A stretch of DNA of 64,000 bases from Motacilla alba alba (taxonomy: Eukaryota; Chordata; Aves; Passeriformes; Motacillidae), in NCBI RefSeq assembly GCF_015832195.1, contig NC_052032.1, positions 1,184,618 through 1,248,617 of the forward strand. Direction: 5' to 3'. Position numbers and translations under genes: made by a program. Every line of letters begins with the position of its first letter. Within the stretch, counting starts at the first letter, position 1. The notes below the pieces were generated by a model that was not told where the DNA came from, made no database searches, and saw only the letters and a list, made by a program, of their open reading frames with translations. Shown piece after piece: positions 12,298-24,500 of the stretch.

Positions 12298-13538
12298 CCT
12301 GTGAAATCACCACCTGCTCCTCCTGAGTCCCAAGGCCTGAAAGGAGCATCAAATACAGCACTAAGAGCTCCAGGAGAGCTGCTGGCTGCCCCAAAGGCTG
12401 GATGCAGACACTAAAACCTAACGTGAACATGGTCCTGCTGTTCCCCAAGACTTCCATGGCACCTTCCCAGAAGCACTGAAAATCCTGGTGGCCCATTTGG
12501 CTGCCCATTCCTTTGGAATGTGGGAACCTCTTGCGAGCACAGCAGCCCTGGCAGCCAGCAAAGCTCAGCTCTGTGCTGGACACAGCAGCTCAGAATGGCA
12601 TTATCAATCAGCACATCCCAAACACTGCTGCATGAGTGCTTGGAAAGTTTGCCCTGTTCAAGGAGAAAACCCCAAACCAGCAGTTCCTGTGGGGATAGGA
12701 GATCCCATGGACAGGTAACACTGCTGGCAAAAATGTCTCAGAGCCATTGGGGCAGCTTTTCAAGACTCTTCCTTTGCACAACTCCCTGTTCTGGAAATCC
12801 TGCAGCTCCCAGTCTCTCCCTGACTGTGCTGCTCAGCCTTAAAATTTCCATATCCTGGAAAATTTCCATATCTTGTCTTTTCCACAGCAGGGCCCTGAGG
12901 GCTTAATGCTGGTATTCTGATTCTCCTGGACTCAGCCAGAGAGATCCCACTGACCTGCTCAGGACAGTTGGAAAATAAGTAAACATCCTCATTCCTGCAG
13001 GCCACAACTCCATGAAAAACCTGGGAAAGAACAGGGGATTGTTGTAGTTACTGCAAATTTAACCAAACTATGAAAAGCAATTAGTGCCAATGGAACCCAG
13101 CTTTAGAAAGCCAGCCATGTCCAGTTTCACCTGGGCACCCTGCCATGCAAATGGCACTGAAGGGCAGATCCAGGAATCTGCCACGAGGAATGGCACAGGA
13201 ATGGCAGTCTGCCTCAGTGGGGGGATGGAAGGAGTTTATTATGTTTAGTCTGCCCACAGGAAGGCTAAAAGTAGGCATGAGTAACTCATAGAAATACCAC
13301 AGGAGTAAACAGCCAGAAGGGGGAAAAACTATTTTAATGAGCAGGAATGAATATGTTAGGCTGGAATTAAAAAAAAAATAAAAAAATTCAGAGGAGTCAT
13401 TTTTTCAAGCAGTCATGGAGGAGGAAACCCCCTGAGAGGTGAGAAAGGGAACCAAGAGGTCATGGAGGAGCTGGATAGCACAGCCAGACTCGGTGAGCAC
13501 AGAGCTCCTGTCCTGTGCCCTGTTCAGCAGTGACACCA
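12298..13538. other. Single-copy stretch, nothing recognised
   Basis: No repeat, RNA gene or exon is recognised. The longest frames (128 codons plus, 140 codons minus) are featureless. A short A-rich tract lies at 13368-13386. Confidence 0.45.
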
Positions 13539-13680
13539 TGGAATCACACAATCCTGGGATGGTTTGGGTTGGGAGGGACCTTAAATTTTATCTCATTCCA
13601 CCCCTGTCATGGGCAGGGACACCTTCTACTATCCCAGGTAGCTCCAAGCCCATCCAGCCTGGCCTTGGACATCTCCAGGG
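13539..13680 (-). mobile_element. CR1 3'-end fragment
   Basis: On the plus strand it reads GGAATCACACAATCC, GGTTTGGGTTGGGAGGGACC, then the CATGGGCAGGGACACCTTC block and CCTTGGACATCTCCAGGG, so the element is antisense. It is truncated abruptly at about 13680, immediately before the palindromic TGACCT motif described separately. Confidence 0.82.
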
Positions 13681-13682
13681 TG

Positions 13683-13700
13683 TGACCTTGACTAAGGTCA
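13683..13700. promoter_or_regulatory. Perfect ER6 nuclear-receptor-type motif
   Basis: TGACCT (13683-13688) and AGGTCA (13695-13700) are exact everted half-sites separated by six bases. Everted repeats with six-base spacing are known binding arrangements for RXR heterodimers with PXR/CAR or VDR. The site is visible, but its occupancy is unknown. It lies directly at the truncated end of a CR1 fragment. Confidence 0.3.
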
Positions 13701-14962
13701 GCCCCATCCTGTGGTGGGTGAGTACCTGTGTGTATTTTATGTATTTTTAACAACCTTTTAAGTAACTTGTGTCTCCAAATGCTTATCCCCGTTTCAGAAG
13801 CAGGAAGCAAGGACTTTAATTCTGCTTTCTGCTGCACCCTGGAGAGCCTGTGACGTACCTGCTGATTGCCTCAGCTCCCCCCTGGCTGGGAGGGAAGCAG
13901 TTCATTCCCTGTGCAGAGAGCCCAGTTAGAGAGCTCCTTGTTCTAATAATGGTCATCTATTTATAGCCTTTCATAATTTGTTTCATGACAAAGAGATTCT
14001 GCAAGATGGTCCTTGATTCTTGCAAGTTTGTAATGATTTTTCCCTTCCTGTGTTATTGAAAGTAGCTTTTGTGCTCAGCAAAACGCCTGTAATAAAGGCT
14101 AGTCCTTGTGTTCCGAGCAAATGACAGGGACTTTAATAGATTTCTGAAGAAAGCTTAGAATTTCTCTTTGTTTCCCTTCAATTCTTTTCAATCTCCTGTG
14201 TCAGATGGGCCTGGCTTAGCCCAAGCCTTGCCGGAGCAGAGGAGGCCCAGAGCACAATGCCCTCAGTGCTGCTGCCCACTGCCAGCACAGCAGCTCAGCC
14301 CAGAGCCCCTGGGGGTGACACTTTGCAAAAAACAGAAGGGTAAAAGTTTGGAGATCACCCTGGCTGTGATTAATTTGCTCGTTCCACAACTGCCTCGCAC
14401 CAGAAATGACTATTATTTCTGGGGCCAGCTGTTAGATATTTTGGCATTGGTACAACTGCCCTGATGAAATATCTCTGCACCATCCCAGCCACAACCACAC
14501 TTCTGTCACCAGCCCTGCAGTGCACAACAGCATCATGTGCACTCACAGGACCATCTCCACAGGACTACTTCCTACAGCATTTTTAACCCAGAGAAGAGTT
14601 TTTTGTCCCCATGCATCTCCAGGTGACAGTGCTGGTGGCTTGTCCTACCTGCGCTGCTGCTGGGGGATGGCAAAGCAGAGGGACACATCCTTGTCTTGAC
14701 TGTCTCTGTGTCAAGGCTCACAGTTATCAGTCCCTCCACAGCTTTCTGGGGGAAACAGGATGGGGAGAGCACAGCCCCATCCCTACACTCTACCAGACCC
14801 AGCAGGGCCTCACCAAGTCCTGGGCTGGGGTTTTCATTATCCAGGTGTCAGGTTCTCACTGGTTTGGTTCTTCCCTTCTCACCTGGTCCCAGCTGTGTCT
14901 GGAGTCTTTTCAGAGTTGAAGCCTTCAACAATTCTCCAATGGGCTCCAGTTTTGTTAACCAA
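13701..14962. other. Single-copy stretch, possible conserved non-coding block
   Basis: No exon is recognised. The block 13930-14100 is moderately AT-rich and includes CTATTTATAG at 13957-13966, a full match to the MEF2 consensus YTA(W)4TAR, followed by TCATAATTTG and TAATGATTTT. It has the look of a conserved non-coding element, but conservation cannot be assessed here. Confidence 0.3.
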
Positions 14963-15410
14963 GAGAATCACAGAATCTCCTGAGCTGGAGAGACCCACCA
15001 GGATCACCCAGCCCAGCCCCTGCCCTGCCCAGACCCCCCAGCAACCCCACCCTGGGCATCCCTGGCAGCGCTGGCCAAAGGCTCCTGGAGCTCTGGCAGC
15101 CTCGGGGCCGTGCCCATTCCCTGGGGAGCCTGGGCAGTGCCAGCACCCTCTGGGGGAAGAACCTTGCCCTGAGCTCCAGCCTGAGCTGCCCTGGCCCAGC
15201 CCCAGCCGTTCCCTGGCTCCTGTCCCTGTCCCAGAGCAGAGATCAGAGCTGCAGCCCTCGGAGAGCTCTGCCCTCAGCCGCCTGCTCCAGCTGGAGAAGC
15301 CCAGTGCTCTCAGCAGCTCCTCACTGGCTTCCACTCTAAATCCTTCCCCATCCCGTGTCCCTGCTCTGAACACTTTCTAACAGCTTTAGTTCTTACACTG
15401 TGGTGCCCAG
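14963..15410 (-). mobile_element. CR1 fragment, young GC-rich subfamily
   Basis: Antisense copy running from the 3' tail (AGAGAATCACAGAATCTCC, 14963) through the full untranslated region into the ORF2 end, finishing near GTGGTGCCCAG at about 15405. Over the first 300 bp it is almost identical to 54981 onward, which implies recent activity of one lineage. The two diverge after the CCAGAGCAGAGATC block, where one copy carries extra sequence. Confidence 0.87.
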
Positions 15411-18400
15411 AGCTACTCCACCATGCCTGTTGTTCCTGTCCGGGCACTCCATAGCCCTGAACCACCTCTGCCTTTCCCCTTCCCCCTTTCCCCACTTCCC
15501 AGCCTTTGCTTCCTGCCCCTTTGCTTGGACTCTCCTTTCTGAGCATTCCCAGCTGGTGACCCGTGCATCTCCCAGATTCCCATTGGGATTTCCCCAGGCA
15601 TCCCAGCACCAGGAGCCCTTGCTGCCTGTGGCAGGTGCACGGACCATCCCCACACTGCCGTGGGGTTGCCTGGGACCACCAGGAGGCATCAGTCCCCTGT
15701 TAGTCCTACATCACTCGGCTGTCAGTCCTCTAACAGTTCCCCTCCTAGATCAGGCAGGTGCAGGGAAAGCCTCTCCCCGCTGCCCAGCTCCAGGAGTCTT
15801 GTCCCCTCTGGACAACGCCTTCCAGGCTATCCACAGTCCCAGAGACCCAGAGCATCAGCCCCAGCATCAAAGCTGCTTGTGGGAAGGCTGCAGCGTGCTG
15901 TCCTGCGCTGCATCAGCCCGGGGGCCGGGAGAGGGCAGCACCTGGATCCGCTGGAAGAGCGGAGCTCCGGCAAAGCTGCCTCGGACTCCCTGGAAAACAT
16001 TCAACAAACCCACAGAGAATCTTTTTTGCTTCCAGTCCAAGAGTCAGGCTGATGACGGGTCCAAACTAAACCTTCCCACAGCTTTCCTTCCCAGCCGGGC
16101 TGTTTGCTTCTTTTAGACCCGGTTTCACAAAAGGAACTCCCAGTGCCAGGGAATTCTGCTGCTTCCGCTCAGGATGGAGGTGAAGTGAGTTTTGTTTTGT
16201 TTTGTTTTCTCAGCTGCTGTAACCAAAGCGTTTCAAGAGTTTGTGGGGACTGGAGGGGAGTTGAGTCCCAGTCCCCAGTTGGGTTTCCAGCACACCCACA
16301 GCTGTAATTCCCCAGCTCATCACCAGTATCACACCTGAACAATGAACCCAGAGGATGATTATGGAGCCTGAAATTGGCTTCCTCTCTCAACGAGCCTTGC
16401 GTTTCCTCTCTCAGGAAGGCAGAGCTGCTTAAGGTGCATGTTGGCTTTTATTTTCCCTTGTTTCTCTCCTTCCCCCTCCCCAGCAGTGAGAGCAGCAGGA
16501 GCAGAAGTGCAGGGACACAGCCCAGCCCAGCCCAGCTGTAGTGCAGGGAAGGCTTCCCCAGCCCTGAGCACACACAAGCTGCTCTCTGTGCTTGGGGGAC
16601 ACCCACAGGACACCCACACATCACAGGGGTGTCCATCCCAGTGCTCCCAGTGCTGCCAGGAGAAGAAAAGCACGTTCTAGAAGTGAGTCTGGTTGTGTTT
16701 GCACGGGGAATTTTCCTGGGAACCATTCAGGAACTTCCTGATTCAGACACAATTGGCTGTGAGTGTGCAGCTGCTGGGGAAAAGCAGTGGAATTATTTTG
16801 TTATTAACACTCATGTGGCCACATCAGCTCAGGATCCATCCCATGTCCTTCCCAAGGCTGAGACCTCCTGTGAATGTGGAGCACTGAGAAGTTAAAGGAT
16901 CAGTTTCAAGGAGTTCCTTTTCTGCCATGAAATTCATAGACTGAGCATAAACAAAAGAGAGTGAATATCCCCAAAGAGAACAGAATGAACCTTTTCAGCT
17001 GGTTCCATTGGCAATGCCCTTTTTTTCCCCCAGTAACTGGTTGTCTCCGTTGATTTTGGAATGGGCAGTCAGAACTGCTGAAACAAAGCTGTTGGGCTTT
17101 TCGGAGTGGGAGCTGAAATGTTAGATTCTCTGCTGACTTGTGCTGGCCCCGCAGTCAAATGTGATATTCCCCCTGGCTTTTCCAAGTGTTAATGAGGTCC
17201 AGAGACGACCTCAACTCTTGTTTTATATTTCATGGAACATTAATGGCAAATTCAGCCCCTGGCCCCAGGAGCAGATGCCAAAATGCAGCCTTGGCTCCAC
17301 TTCACCCTTTTGCAGCCCTGGGGCTGGGGCTCAGCTGGCACCCACCAGCACAGCCTGCGAGGCTGCAGCTCTTTCCCTGGGCCTGGGCTTGCTCTGCTGA
17401 GTGCACACATTGTGCACCCTGAGCCTGTGCCCCAAGGTGAATTTTATCCTCAGTATAGCCCTGAGTCCAGCCCTGAACCTCATCCAGCCCCTGGATGTTG
17501 TCCAGAATCTCTTCTGCACGGGAGCCTGCTCCTGATTCCTGAATCCTGTTCCTGATTCCAGGAACACTTTTCCCTGCTGGGCTCTGCCATGGTCCATTGG
17601 CCCAGCTGTGCCATGCACTGTTGAATTTGATGTTGTTTGGCCTCTGAACTTGTGGGAAGATATTCCCATGGAAGTGTTGCTGGGGGGTTCAGGCACAATT
17701 CCTCTTGTGCTTCTGGACACTCTCTTTTGCCTTTTGACTTTGGGACAAGGCATATCCTTCCTGCAAGGTGAGAGAGCATTGATATATTCTGATAACAAAT
17801 CTCTGATTTTTAGTCCTTTCCCTCTGATCCCACTAATTTAAGCTCTGTTCTGCAGCTTCTATTTTCTCCTGTACCGCAGCTCTCCTCTGGGGCTTCAAAC
17901 AATCAGTGTCATCAGAGCTTCAGAAATAGAAAATTAATCAAACACCGAGGTAGTCACTCATACTAGCAAGTGCTGCTTTTACACATTCCCCACCTGGAGT
18001 ACAAACAGGATCTCCTTGAGATTTCACAGGGGAAGGTGTCGGTGTTGAATGCAAAGATCAGGAGCATTTACTACATTAAACTTCAGCAGAAATACTCATC
18101 CAAGTGTCTGGAAATCAAAGGCAAGGACCAGATTTGGGTGCACAAGGGGATGGAGGGGCAAATGGCACTCAGCTGGCACCCACTGCTGCTCCATGGGCTG
18201 GAGATTTAGGGCAGGAGAACACCAGGAATTTCTCACCTGGACAGACCCAGATGGGCGGCTTGGCAGTAAAGACCCTGAGTTCAGGGAAGGTGAGGCAGGG
18301 AGTGATCCAGGGAGGAACAGGGAAGGAAAGGCAGGGAATGGTCCAAGTGAGGAGCAAGGACAGACCTCAGCAGCTGTGACAGAGCACTGCCAGCCAGGAG

Positions 18401-21400
18401 CACCATGGCCACATTTCTGACCCCCTGAGAGCTGTGCTTTGAGGGGTAGAGGCAACACTGAGATTTGAGTTCCCAGAAGCATTTAGAATTGAGGCTCTGA
18501 TTCAGAAGCTTGTAAAATGCCTGAGGCTGTAAAATCCTGCAGGGGTCACTGGGTCATGCCCAAGACCCCCCACAGCACATGTGGGGAAATGAATCTGCAC
18601 CAAGGAGCAAGTGCAGCTTTGGGGCTGACTCAGCTTGAGCATCAGCTGGAGAAGGGAAAAGACTTATGAGCACTACATAAGAAAAGAGCTGCCACAGAGT
18701 CCTGCAGCCCCTGTGGGGTTTTTCCTCTTCATTTTCTTGGTCTGTGATTCCTGAGCAGTGTTGCCACAAAACCAGTTCAGCTAGAAAGGTCTCACCTTTC
18801 TCTGCAGACCACAGGGAGTTAAGGGATTTGGGATTTCATTCCCTCCCCTGCAATTCACCTCTTGCCCCACAATCCTGAATCACTGCTAAGGCTGAGCTAA
18901 AAACATCCAAGGTTTCCAGGCTGGAATGAGTGGACTGTGCACCTGCACTTCCCCACAACTCCCTGGGCAGTGTTGGGATGCTGGGGGCGAGGAGCATCAC
19001 AGGGAAAACAAACACAGCAGGAGCTGGGGTTTCACAACACAGGATGGGCCATAACTCAGCAACGTGGAGCAAGAAAACCAAAAGCAAAAGTGTTTCACTG
19101 AACTAACCCAAAGCTTTCCCAGTGGTGAGCACCTGTGTGTGGCAGGAGGATTGTGGGAACTGCAGCAGGTACCTGAGGCAGACACAAAACACAGAATGTG
19201 CAGCACAAGTGACCACACTGAAGTCAAGACTCACTGATTAATTCAGCCTTTCAGAAATCCCTAATTCCTGCCATGACAACAGTGGGATGCTCCAAGAAGC
19301 TCAGTTGTCTTCAGAGAAAGATCCACCTGATCTGTAGGTGGCTGTGAGAGGCATCCAAGTGAGGATCCTGCCTGAGGCTGTGCAGGGTGCAGTGGGAGGA
19401 GGGAAAAGCAGCCCCATAACTTTTCCAAAATCCCCATATCTTTTCAATTATATTATCCCTATTATTATTTCAAATATTCTCCATATCTTTTATTCATGGG
19501 CATTGTTGACCCCTTCCCCTGAGCATGGAGGAATGAAGCAATGAGAACTCCTGGAAGTTTGTGGCCACACAGAGCAGCTCACAGGAACCTCATTAGGGAA
19601 GGGAGAGCTGAGTGAGAAGGGGCTGCAGGGAGCCAGGAGAGGGATGCAGGAGCCTGGGACAGTGAGGGAGCTGGCTTTGGGTGATCTGAGTGTTGGGAGG
19701 CAGGAGCCAGGTGCCTGGCAGCCCCGTTTCCTGGCATTACATCCTGGAAAGCCCTGTGGGAGTTTCCTGTTGCTCAGCCCTTCAGCTGAAGCAGCACCTG
19801 CCTCCCTTCCCCACATTGTGCTGGCAGCAGGGGGAGGATGTCACTGGCCAAGAATTCCCTAGCAAGAAAATGCCATGAGGCCTCCAGCCCTTTTCCAGGC
19901 TGCTGGGCAGTGGCAAAGGCAAAATAATGTGTGGGAAAGGATTTGCCAGGTGTATCCTGCAGGCCAAGGAAGTGCCAGAGCCAGGAACGGGTGGTCAGAC
20001 TAAATCACCTTACAGACCACCCACACGTCCCATTTCATTTACTCTTTCATTTCAGAACCAGGTCACTTCCACGTCCATCCTCCTCTGAACTCCAAAGCTC
20101 CCACTCTTGGGATCCCACAGCATCTTCAGCAGCTCCTGCTCTGGGGGTTTGGCTGAACCCACTCCTGTCCCCTTCATCTCTATTTTTTTTTGGTCATTTT
20201 TCTTCCCCTCTCCCTCCCTGCAGCTGAGGGAGCAGCTGCTGTGGAAGCTGCAGAAGGCAGCAGCTTTCCATCAGCTCTGACAGGAGCAGCAGGGCCCTGT
20301 TCCAGTTCCACCAGCAGATCCTTCCCCATGTCCACGGCTGGAGGGATCCCCATCCAGACAGCAGGGAATGCACCCAGCAGCTGCAGACAGGTCACTGGGA
20401 GGACACCTCAGAGCTCTGGGAGAGCCCAGCACACGGTCAGTGACAGGCAGGATTAGTGTCAGGTGACATTTCAGCTGCTGCTTTTGGGCACCCACAAAAA
20501 CAGCTTTGTTCCCTGCACTGGGGGCCAGCCCTGGCCCTCCCTGCAGCACTGGGCTCCCTGTCCCATCAGTCCCAGCACAGGGAGCAGCCTCTGTCCAGGC
20601 AGGAGATGAACAACCCAGGCAGGAGGGGAGGTGGATCAGTGTGTCCATCCCCCTAGAGCTCAGCCTCCCTTGTGGGGCCATGTGTCCTGGCCATGCCTGG
20701 GCACACCTGGCCACTCTGGGATAGTGCTTCCATCTCTCTGGAAAGCCTTGGGGCAGCTGGGATCCCTCTGGATGTCATTGGGAGGGAATTTCTCCTGTGA
20801 TTCATTGCACTTGGCTTTGCAGGAGAGCATCACCATCCTGCATGGCTGAGACAGGGCATGGAGGGTGGGAAGGGTTCCTGAGGGATGCTGAGGAGGGAGA
20901 CAGGAGAAATGCAGAATACATCCATGGGAATCATGGCACTGAATATCCCTTTTCCCCCTTTCAGCTGGAAGTTCATGGCAGTGGGGGATGTGACCGTGAT
21001 GGCCACACTGTGATGGCCCCTGGCTGGCACTGGGGTGGTCACAAGGCATGGAAAGAAGGTTCCCAGGGAGCCCAGCACAAGAAGGAGCCCAGATCCCAGT
21101 GTGTCCCCACCTAGAGAATCACCTGGAGAGTCACTACTGGCAGTGCTCTGTCTAACACAGCACAAGGTGCCACTGATCTTCTTGGGGCAGTGACACAGTG
21201 CCAGCTTCTGCTCAGGTTTGTGTCCACCAGGACCTCCAGGTCCTGTTCTGCAAATCCTACTCAGCTGGGAAAGAGGAATAACAGAGAGAGAGAGATTGGC
21301 CAAGTGCACAGATCCTTCTCTGAGAATAAATGGGATTTTGGTGTCTCTTCAGAGAGTGCTGTCAGGGAAGAACTGTGTAGGTTTGTCCAGTACTGCTGCA

Positions 21401-21411
21401 AGGGCAGCTTT
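15411..21411. other. 6 kb stretch without recognised repeats or genes
   Basis: The longest frame, 15400-16116 plus (238 codons), is proline- and serine-rich without a domain and begins in the CR1 edge, so I do not call it. A small CpG cluster lies at about 15885-15985. Short simple runs occur at 16189-16208 (TTTTG)4 and 16518-16536 (GCCCA-type). The block 16990-17270 is AT-moderate and could be conserved non-coding sequence. Nothing else is supported. Confidence 0.45.
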
Positions 21412-21912
21412 GGAATCATGGGATCAGAGACTGGGTTGGGTTGGAAGGGACCTTAAATCTCATCCAGTGCCACCCCTACCATGGCAGGGACATCTCCCAC
21501 TGTCCCAGGCTGCTCCAAGCCCCAGTGTCCAGCCTGGCCTTGGGCACTGCCAGGGATCCAGGGGCAGCCACAGCTGCTCTGGGCACCCTGTGCCAGGGCC
21601 TGCCCACCCTGTCAGGGAACAATTTCCCCCCAATATCCCATCCATCCCTGCCCCCTTATGCTGTCATTCCATGCTCTTGTCCTCAGTCCTTCTCCAGCTC
21701 TCCTGGAGCTCCTTCAAGTCTCAGAAGGGACTTTAGGCTTTTCCCAAGCCCTCTCTTCTCCAGGCTGAACAATCCCAACTCCCTCAGTCTTTCTTCCTGG
21801 AAGAGGTCCTCCTTCCCTCTGATCATCTCCATGATCTCCTCTGGATTTGTTCCAACAGCTCCATGTCCTTCCTGTGCTGGGGACCCCAGAGCTGGACACA
21901 GCACCGCAGGAA
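21412..21912 (-). mobile_element. CR1 fragment reaching into ORF2
   Basis: It starts at its 3' tail (GGAATCATGGGATCAGAG) and contains the blocks TTGGGCACTGCCAGGGATCC and GCCAGGGCCTGCCCACC, then the ORF2-end segment with TTCTCCAGGCTGAACAATCC. It finishes in the region reading CCAGAGCTGGACACAGCACC. The reverse-strand frame keeps the RLRELGLFSLEKR-like C-terminal signature of the CR1 reverse-transcriptase ORF around 21750-21790, but it is broken on both sides. Confidence 0.87.
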
Positions 21913-22441
21913 CTGTGAGGGACAGGAAGAGCTTTGAGCAATTCCACAGGAGGGACAGAAGCACAAAAAGAGCAAATGGACTTGGAGCAGCTTTTCCTAT
22001 TTAGACTCATTTGTTACAGAAGTATCCGAAATGCTGGAAGCTGGAAAGCTTCAACAAGCAAAAGGTGCTGCCAAGGCTTATGTTTTCCTGCAATGTTTGA
22101 CCTCTAGCTCCAGAAGTCACAGAATTACATAAGATCCCTCATTTTTGCTAAATAAAAATATTGTCATAATGGAGAAAGAGCCTTTCACAGAAAAATGAAA
22201 CATAAGCTAGGTCCTGAAAACACGGAAATGGGAAAGGAAATCCAGGGTCTGTTCCCTGAAGAGACAACCCTGTTAAAGCCAAATTTGTGATCCGGGTGAA
22301 TGTGTCATGGGTTTCAATCACGTCATGGTTGGCACAGTGCATACCAGCAGCCCCGGGAGCTCCACATTTTAATCTGGAAGTTCAGACTGTGAAACTAACA
22401 AATTTTTGCTCAATTTCTTCTCTTTTTTTAATCTTCAAAAG

Positions 22442-22556
22442 TGTCCATGGCCAGGGCCCAGAGCAGCCTGGTCTAGGGGAAGGTGTCCCTGCCCATGGCA
22501 CTGGATGAGCTTTAAGGTCCCTTCCAACCCAAACCAGTCTGTAATTCTATGATTTT
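22442..22556 (+). mobile_element. CR1 3'-terminal fragment
   Basis: A short sense piece: CAGAGCAGCCTGGTCTAGGG, GGAAGGTGTCCCTGCCCATGG and CCCTTCCAACCCAAACCAG, with a preserved 3' end TCTGTAATTCTATGATTTT. It is a heavily 5'-truncated insertion. Confidence 0.82.
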
Positions 22557-23099
22557 ATAATCACTGGATTAAATAAAACCTCAGAATGCCTGGGGGGGGA
22601 ATATTCTATATCCTCCCTTCTTTATGAGAAATGAGAGTGAGCCAAATAAATTATACCTGCAGCTAAAAAAATGATTTCAACTAATTGCAGAATGACATCT
22701 TTTTTCTTCCCCTCTCAAAAAAAATCAGGTCACCAGCAAATGACAGCTCCAATTTTTCTCTTTGTAGTCACATCCCCAGCAGCTCTGGGGGGGATGAAGA
22801 GCAGCAGGACCCACCTAACCCAGCCCAGCTCCTGGGGCTTCCCTGCCACCATCCACGTGCCCAGGCTGCTGGGGAGGCAGGAGAGAGGGAAAAGGGAGTT
22901 TTATGGAGTTTTATCATTCATGCACAGGAAAGGCCCCAGGTATGACCCCAATGAGGTGCTGAGGGTGATGATCCCAACATTTGGATCTTGTGGGTTGTAG
23001 TTCAGGAAAGTGAGAGCTAGTTAGGAATTTACCTCCTTCAAAACTGACAGAAAATCAGCACCCAAAATGCAATTTCACTGCTTTCCAGTTGTTAAAAAT
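22557..23099. other. Unassigned stretch
   Basis: No recognised repeat. A 109-codon plus frame (22671-23000) has no motif. The sequence becomes AT-rich towards the putative LTR that follows. Confidence 0.4.
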
Positions 23100-23720
23100 A
23101 CATATTATAATACTGGCTTTTTGCAAATATTAAAATAGATGTTATATGTATAATGTTATATGTATAACTATCTTTATAGTAACTTTACTATAAAGATATA
23201 GGATTTTTAAATTTTATTTCTGTTGTTAACTAAACTTACAGACAGTAGTGAAATAGCTGATATAGGTATGCTTGCGTTAGAATGCCTGCTTAGTTAGAAT
23301 AACATTCAATGAACATGTGTTGAAGACCCCTGTTACTGATATACCAACTATCAACACTCACCATCAGTAGGAAGTATGGACCAAAGCCCAAAACTAGAGG
23401 TAATAATAAGAATGGTCTAAAACCACAGCCAAGAAATGCACATGCTCTAAGAAAGCAGACTGAGGAAAAGCCATACTGAACAGTTCTTAGAACATACAAA
23501 CTAGTTTGGGGAAAAGTTTAAATATACATAATTGTTTGTGACTATGCCACAGACTAATACAATAGAAATAGTAAATAAAGAGCGTTTCCAAAACAGCAGG
23601 TGTGCTCTTAGCAGAATGCCAAGCCCCCAGCTGTAAAATCTTTGCTTTATTGTCTTTGTCTCCCATTGCCCTTTATTAAACTTTTACATTTTCACAAGAG
23701 AGGGACGCTGGTTTTCCACA
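23100..23720 (+). mobile_element. Putative AT-rich solo LTR, family uncertain
   Basis: The composition switches sharply to AT-rich at about 23090 and back to GC-rich at about 23700. Features fit the 3' half of a plus-strand retroviral LTR: AATAAA at 23574-23579, then about 100 bases containing GCTTTATTGTC and CTTTATTAAAC, and a CA-ending stretch near 23719. A 30-bp near-perfect palindrome lies at 23169-23198. I could not fix a TG start or a target-site duplication, and there is no internal retroviral sequence next to it. It may instead be another AT-rich interspersed element. Confidence 0.4.
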
Positions 23721-24107
23721 CAGCGCTCCTGCGGGGCTGTGCACTCCCTGCTGGCCTGGGCTCTTCTCCCCCTGGGACCCCGGGCCACGGGCAGGGCTCT
23801 GCTGCTGGCTCTGCCCCGAGCAGACCTGGCCAGTGAGCCATCGTGGGGGCTGGCCAGCCCTCCCCCAGCCACAGCTGCAGGAGCTATAAAAAGCTCCCAA
23901 AGCAGATCCATTTTGCCAACTCAAGATATTTCTGCAGCTCTAGCACTGGCCTGGGTCCCCCAGCCTGTGGGGAGCCCCCTCCAGCTCCCCTCCCTGGCAC
24001 GAGGGGGGCACCAGCATTTCGAGCCCCAAAGCCAACATAAAGCTCTCCACATCTTTCCCTTGTCTGTGTGCAACATCCAGCTGGAAAAAAAAAAAAAAAA
24101 GAAAAAG
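23721..24107. other. GC-rich unassigned stretch with poly-A run
   Basis: The block 23700-24030 is GC-rich with a few CpGs and an open frame of 149 codons (23739-24188) that has no recognisable domain. It ends at an A16 run at 24086-24101. This could be the poly-A of a retrocopy, but no parental gene is recognisable upstream. Confidence 0.35.
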
Positions 24108-24500
24108 GATTTCTCCTTTGCTATTTTCTTTTATTTAGAGAATTGCAGATCAGGATGGGGGATTACAGTTGGAGTTAATCTTGGTTAGGATAACGATGAG
24201 TTTAGGACTGAGCTTTAATTAGATGGGTTACTTTGGAGGTTAAAATATACAATTAGGTTTTTCTTTGTGTCTGTAGGTTTAGATAAGTTTTAGGGTTATA
24301 TCTATGGGGATGATTAAACTCAAGGACTTAGATTTTAAATTTCAAGACATAATTGCCTTTGGGCTGGAATTAAATTTGAAATAATTTGAAGGATTAGGCT
24401 GGTATTAAGGTTAGATATGATTAACCATTGCATTATAGTAGATTACTGTTAAATAGAATCTCAGGCTGATTTAGGAGTTTCAGTTTGAAACTAATTATAA
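24108..24500. other. C-depleted, GT-skewed tract
   Basis: On the plus strand cytosines make up roughly a tenth or less of the bases while guanine is near a fifth, over almost 400 bases. Recurrent TTAGG, GGTTAG and TTTAGG motifs are spread through it, but there is no regular period and only one TTAGGG, so it is not telomeric repeat. It contains the first copy of a 66-bp direct repeat (24188-24253). Origin unknown. Confidence 0.5.
24188..24253 (+). repeat. 66-bp direct repeat, copy A
   Basis: This segment starts GGATAACGATGAGTTTAGG and ends GGTTAAAATATACAAT. It matches 25586-25652 with about nine in ten bases identical plus small indels. The final 28 bases, from TACTTTGGAGG to TACAAT, are exact in both. 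No transposon family was recognised. Confidence 0.8.

Noticed and set aside
24108..24500. Interstitial telomeric repeat
   Set aside because: TTAGG-like words occur, but only one TTAGGG and no regular six-base period.
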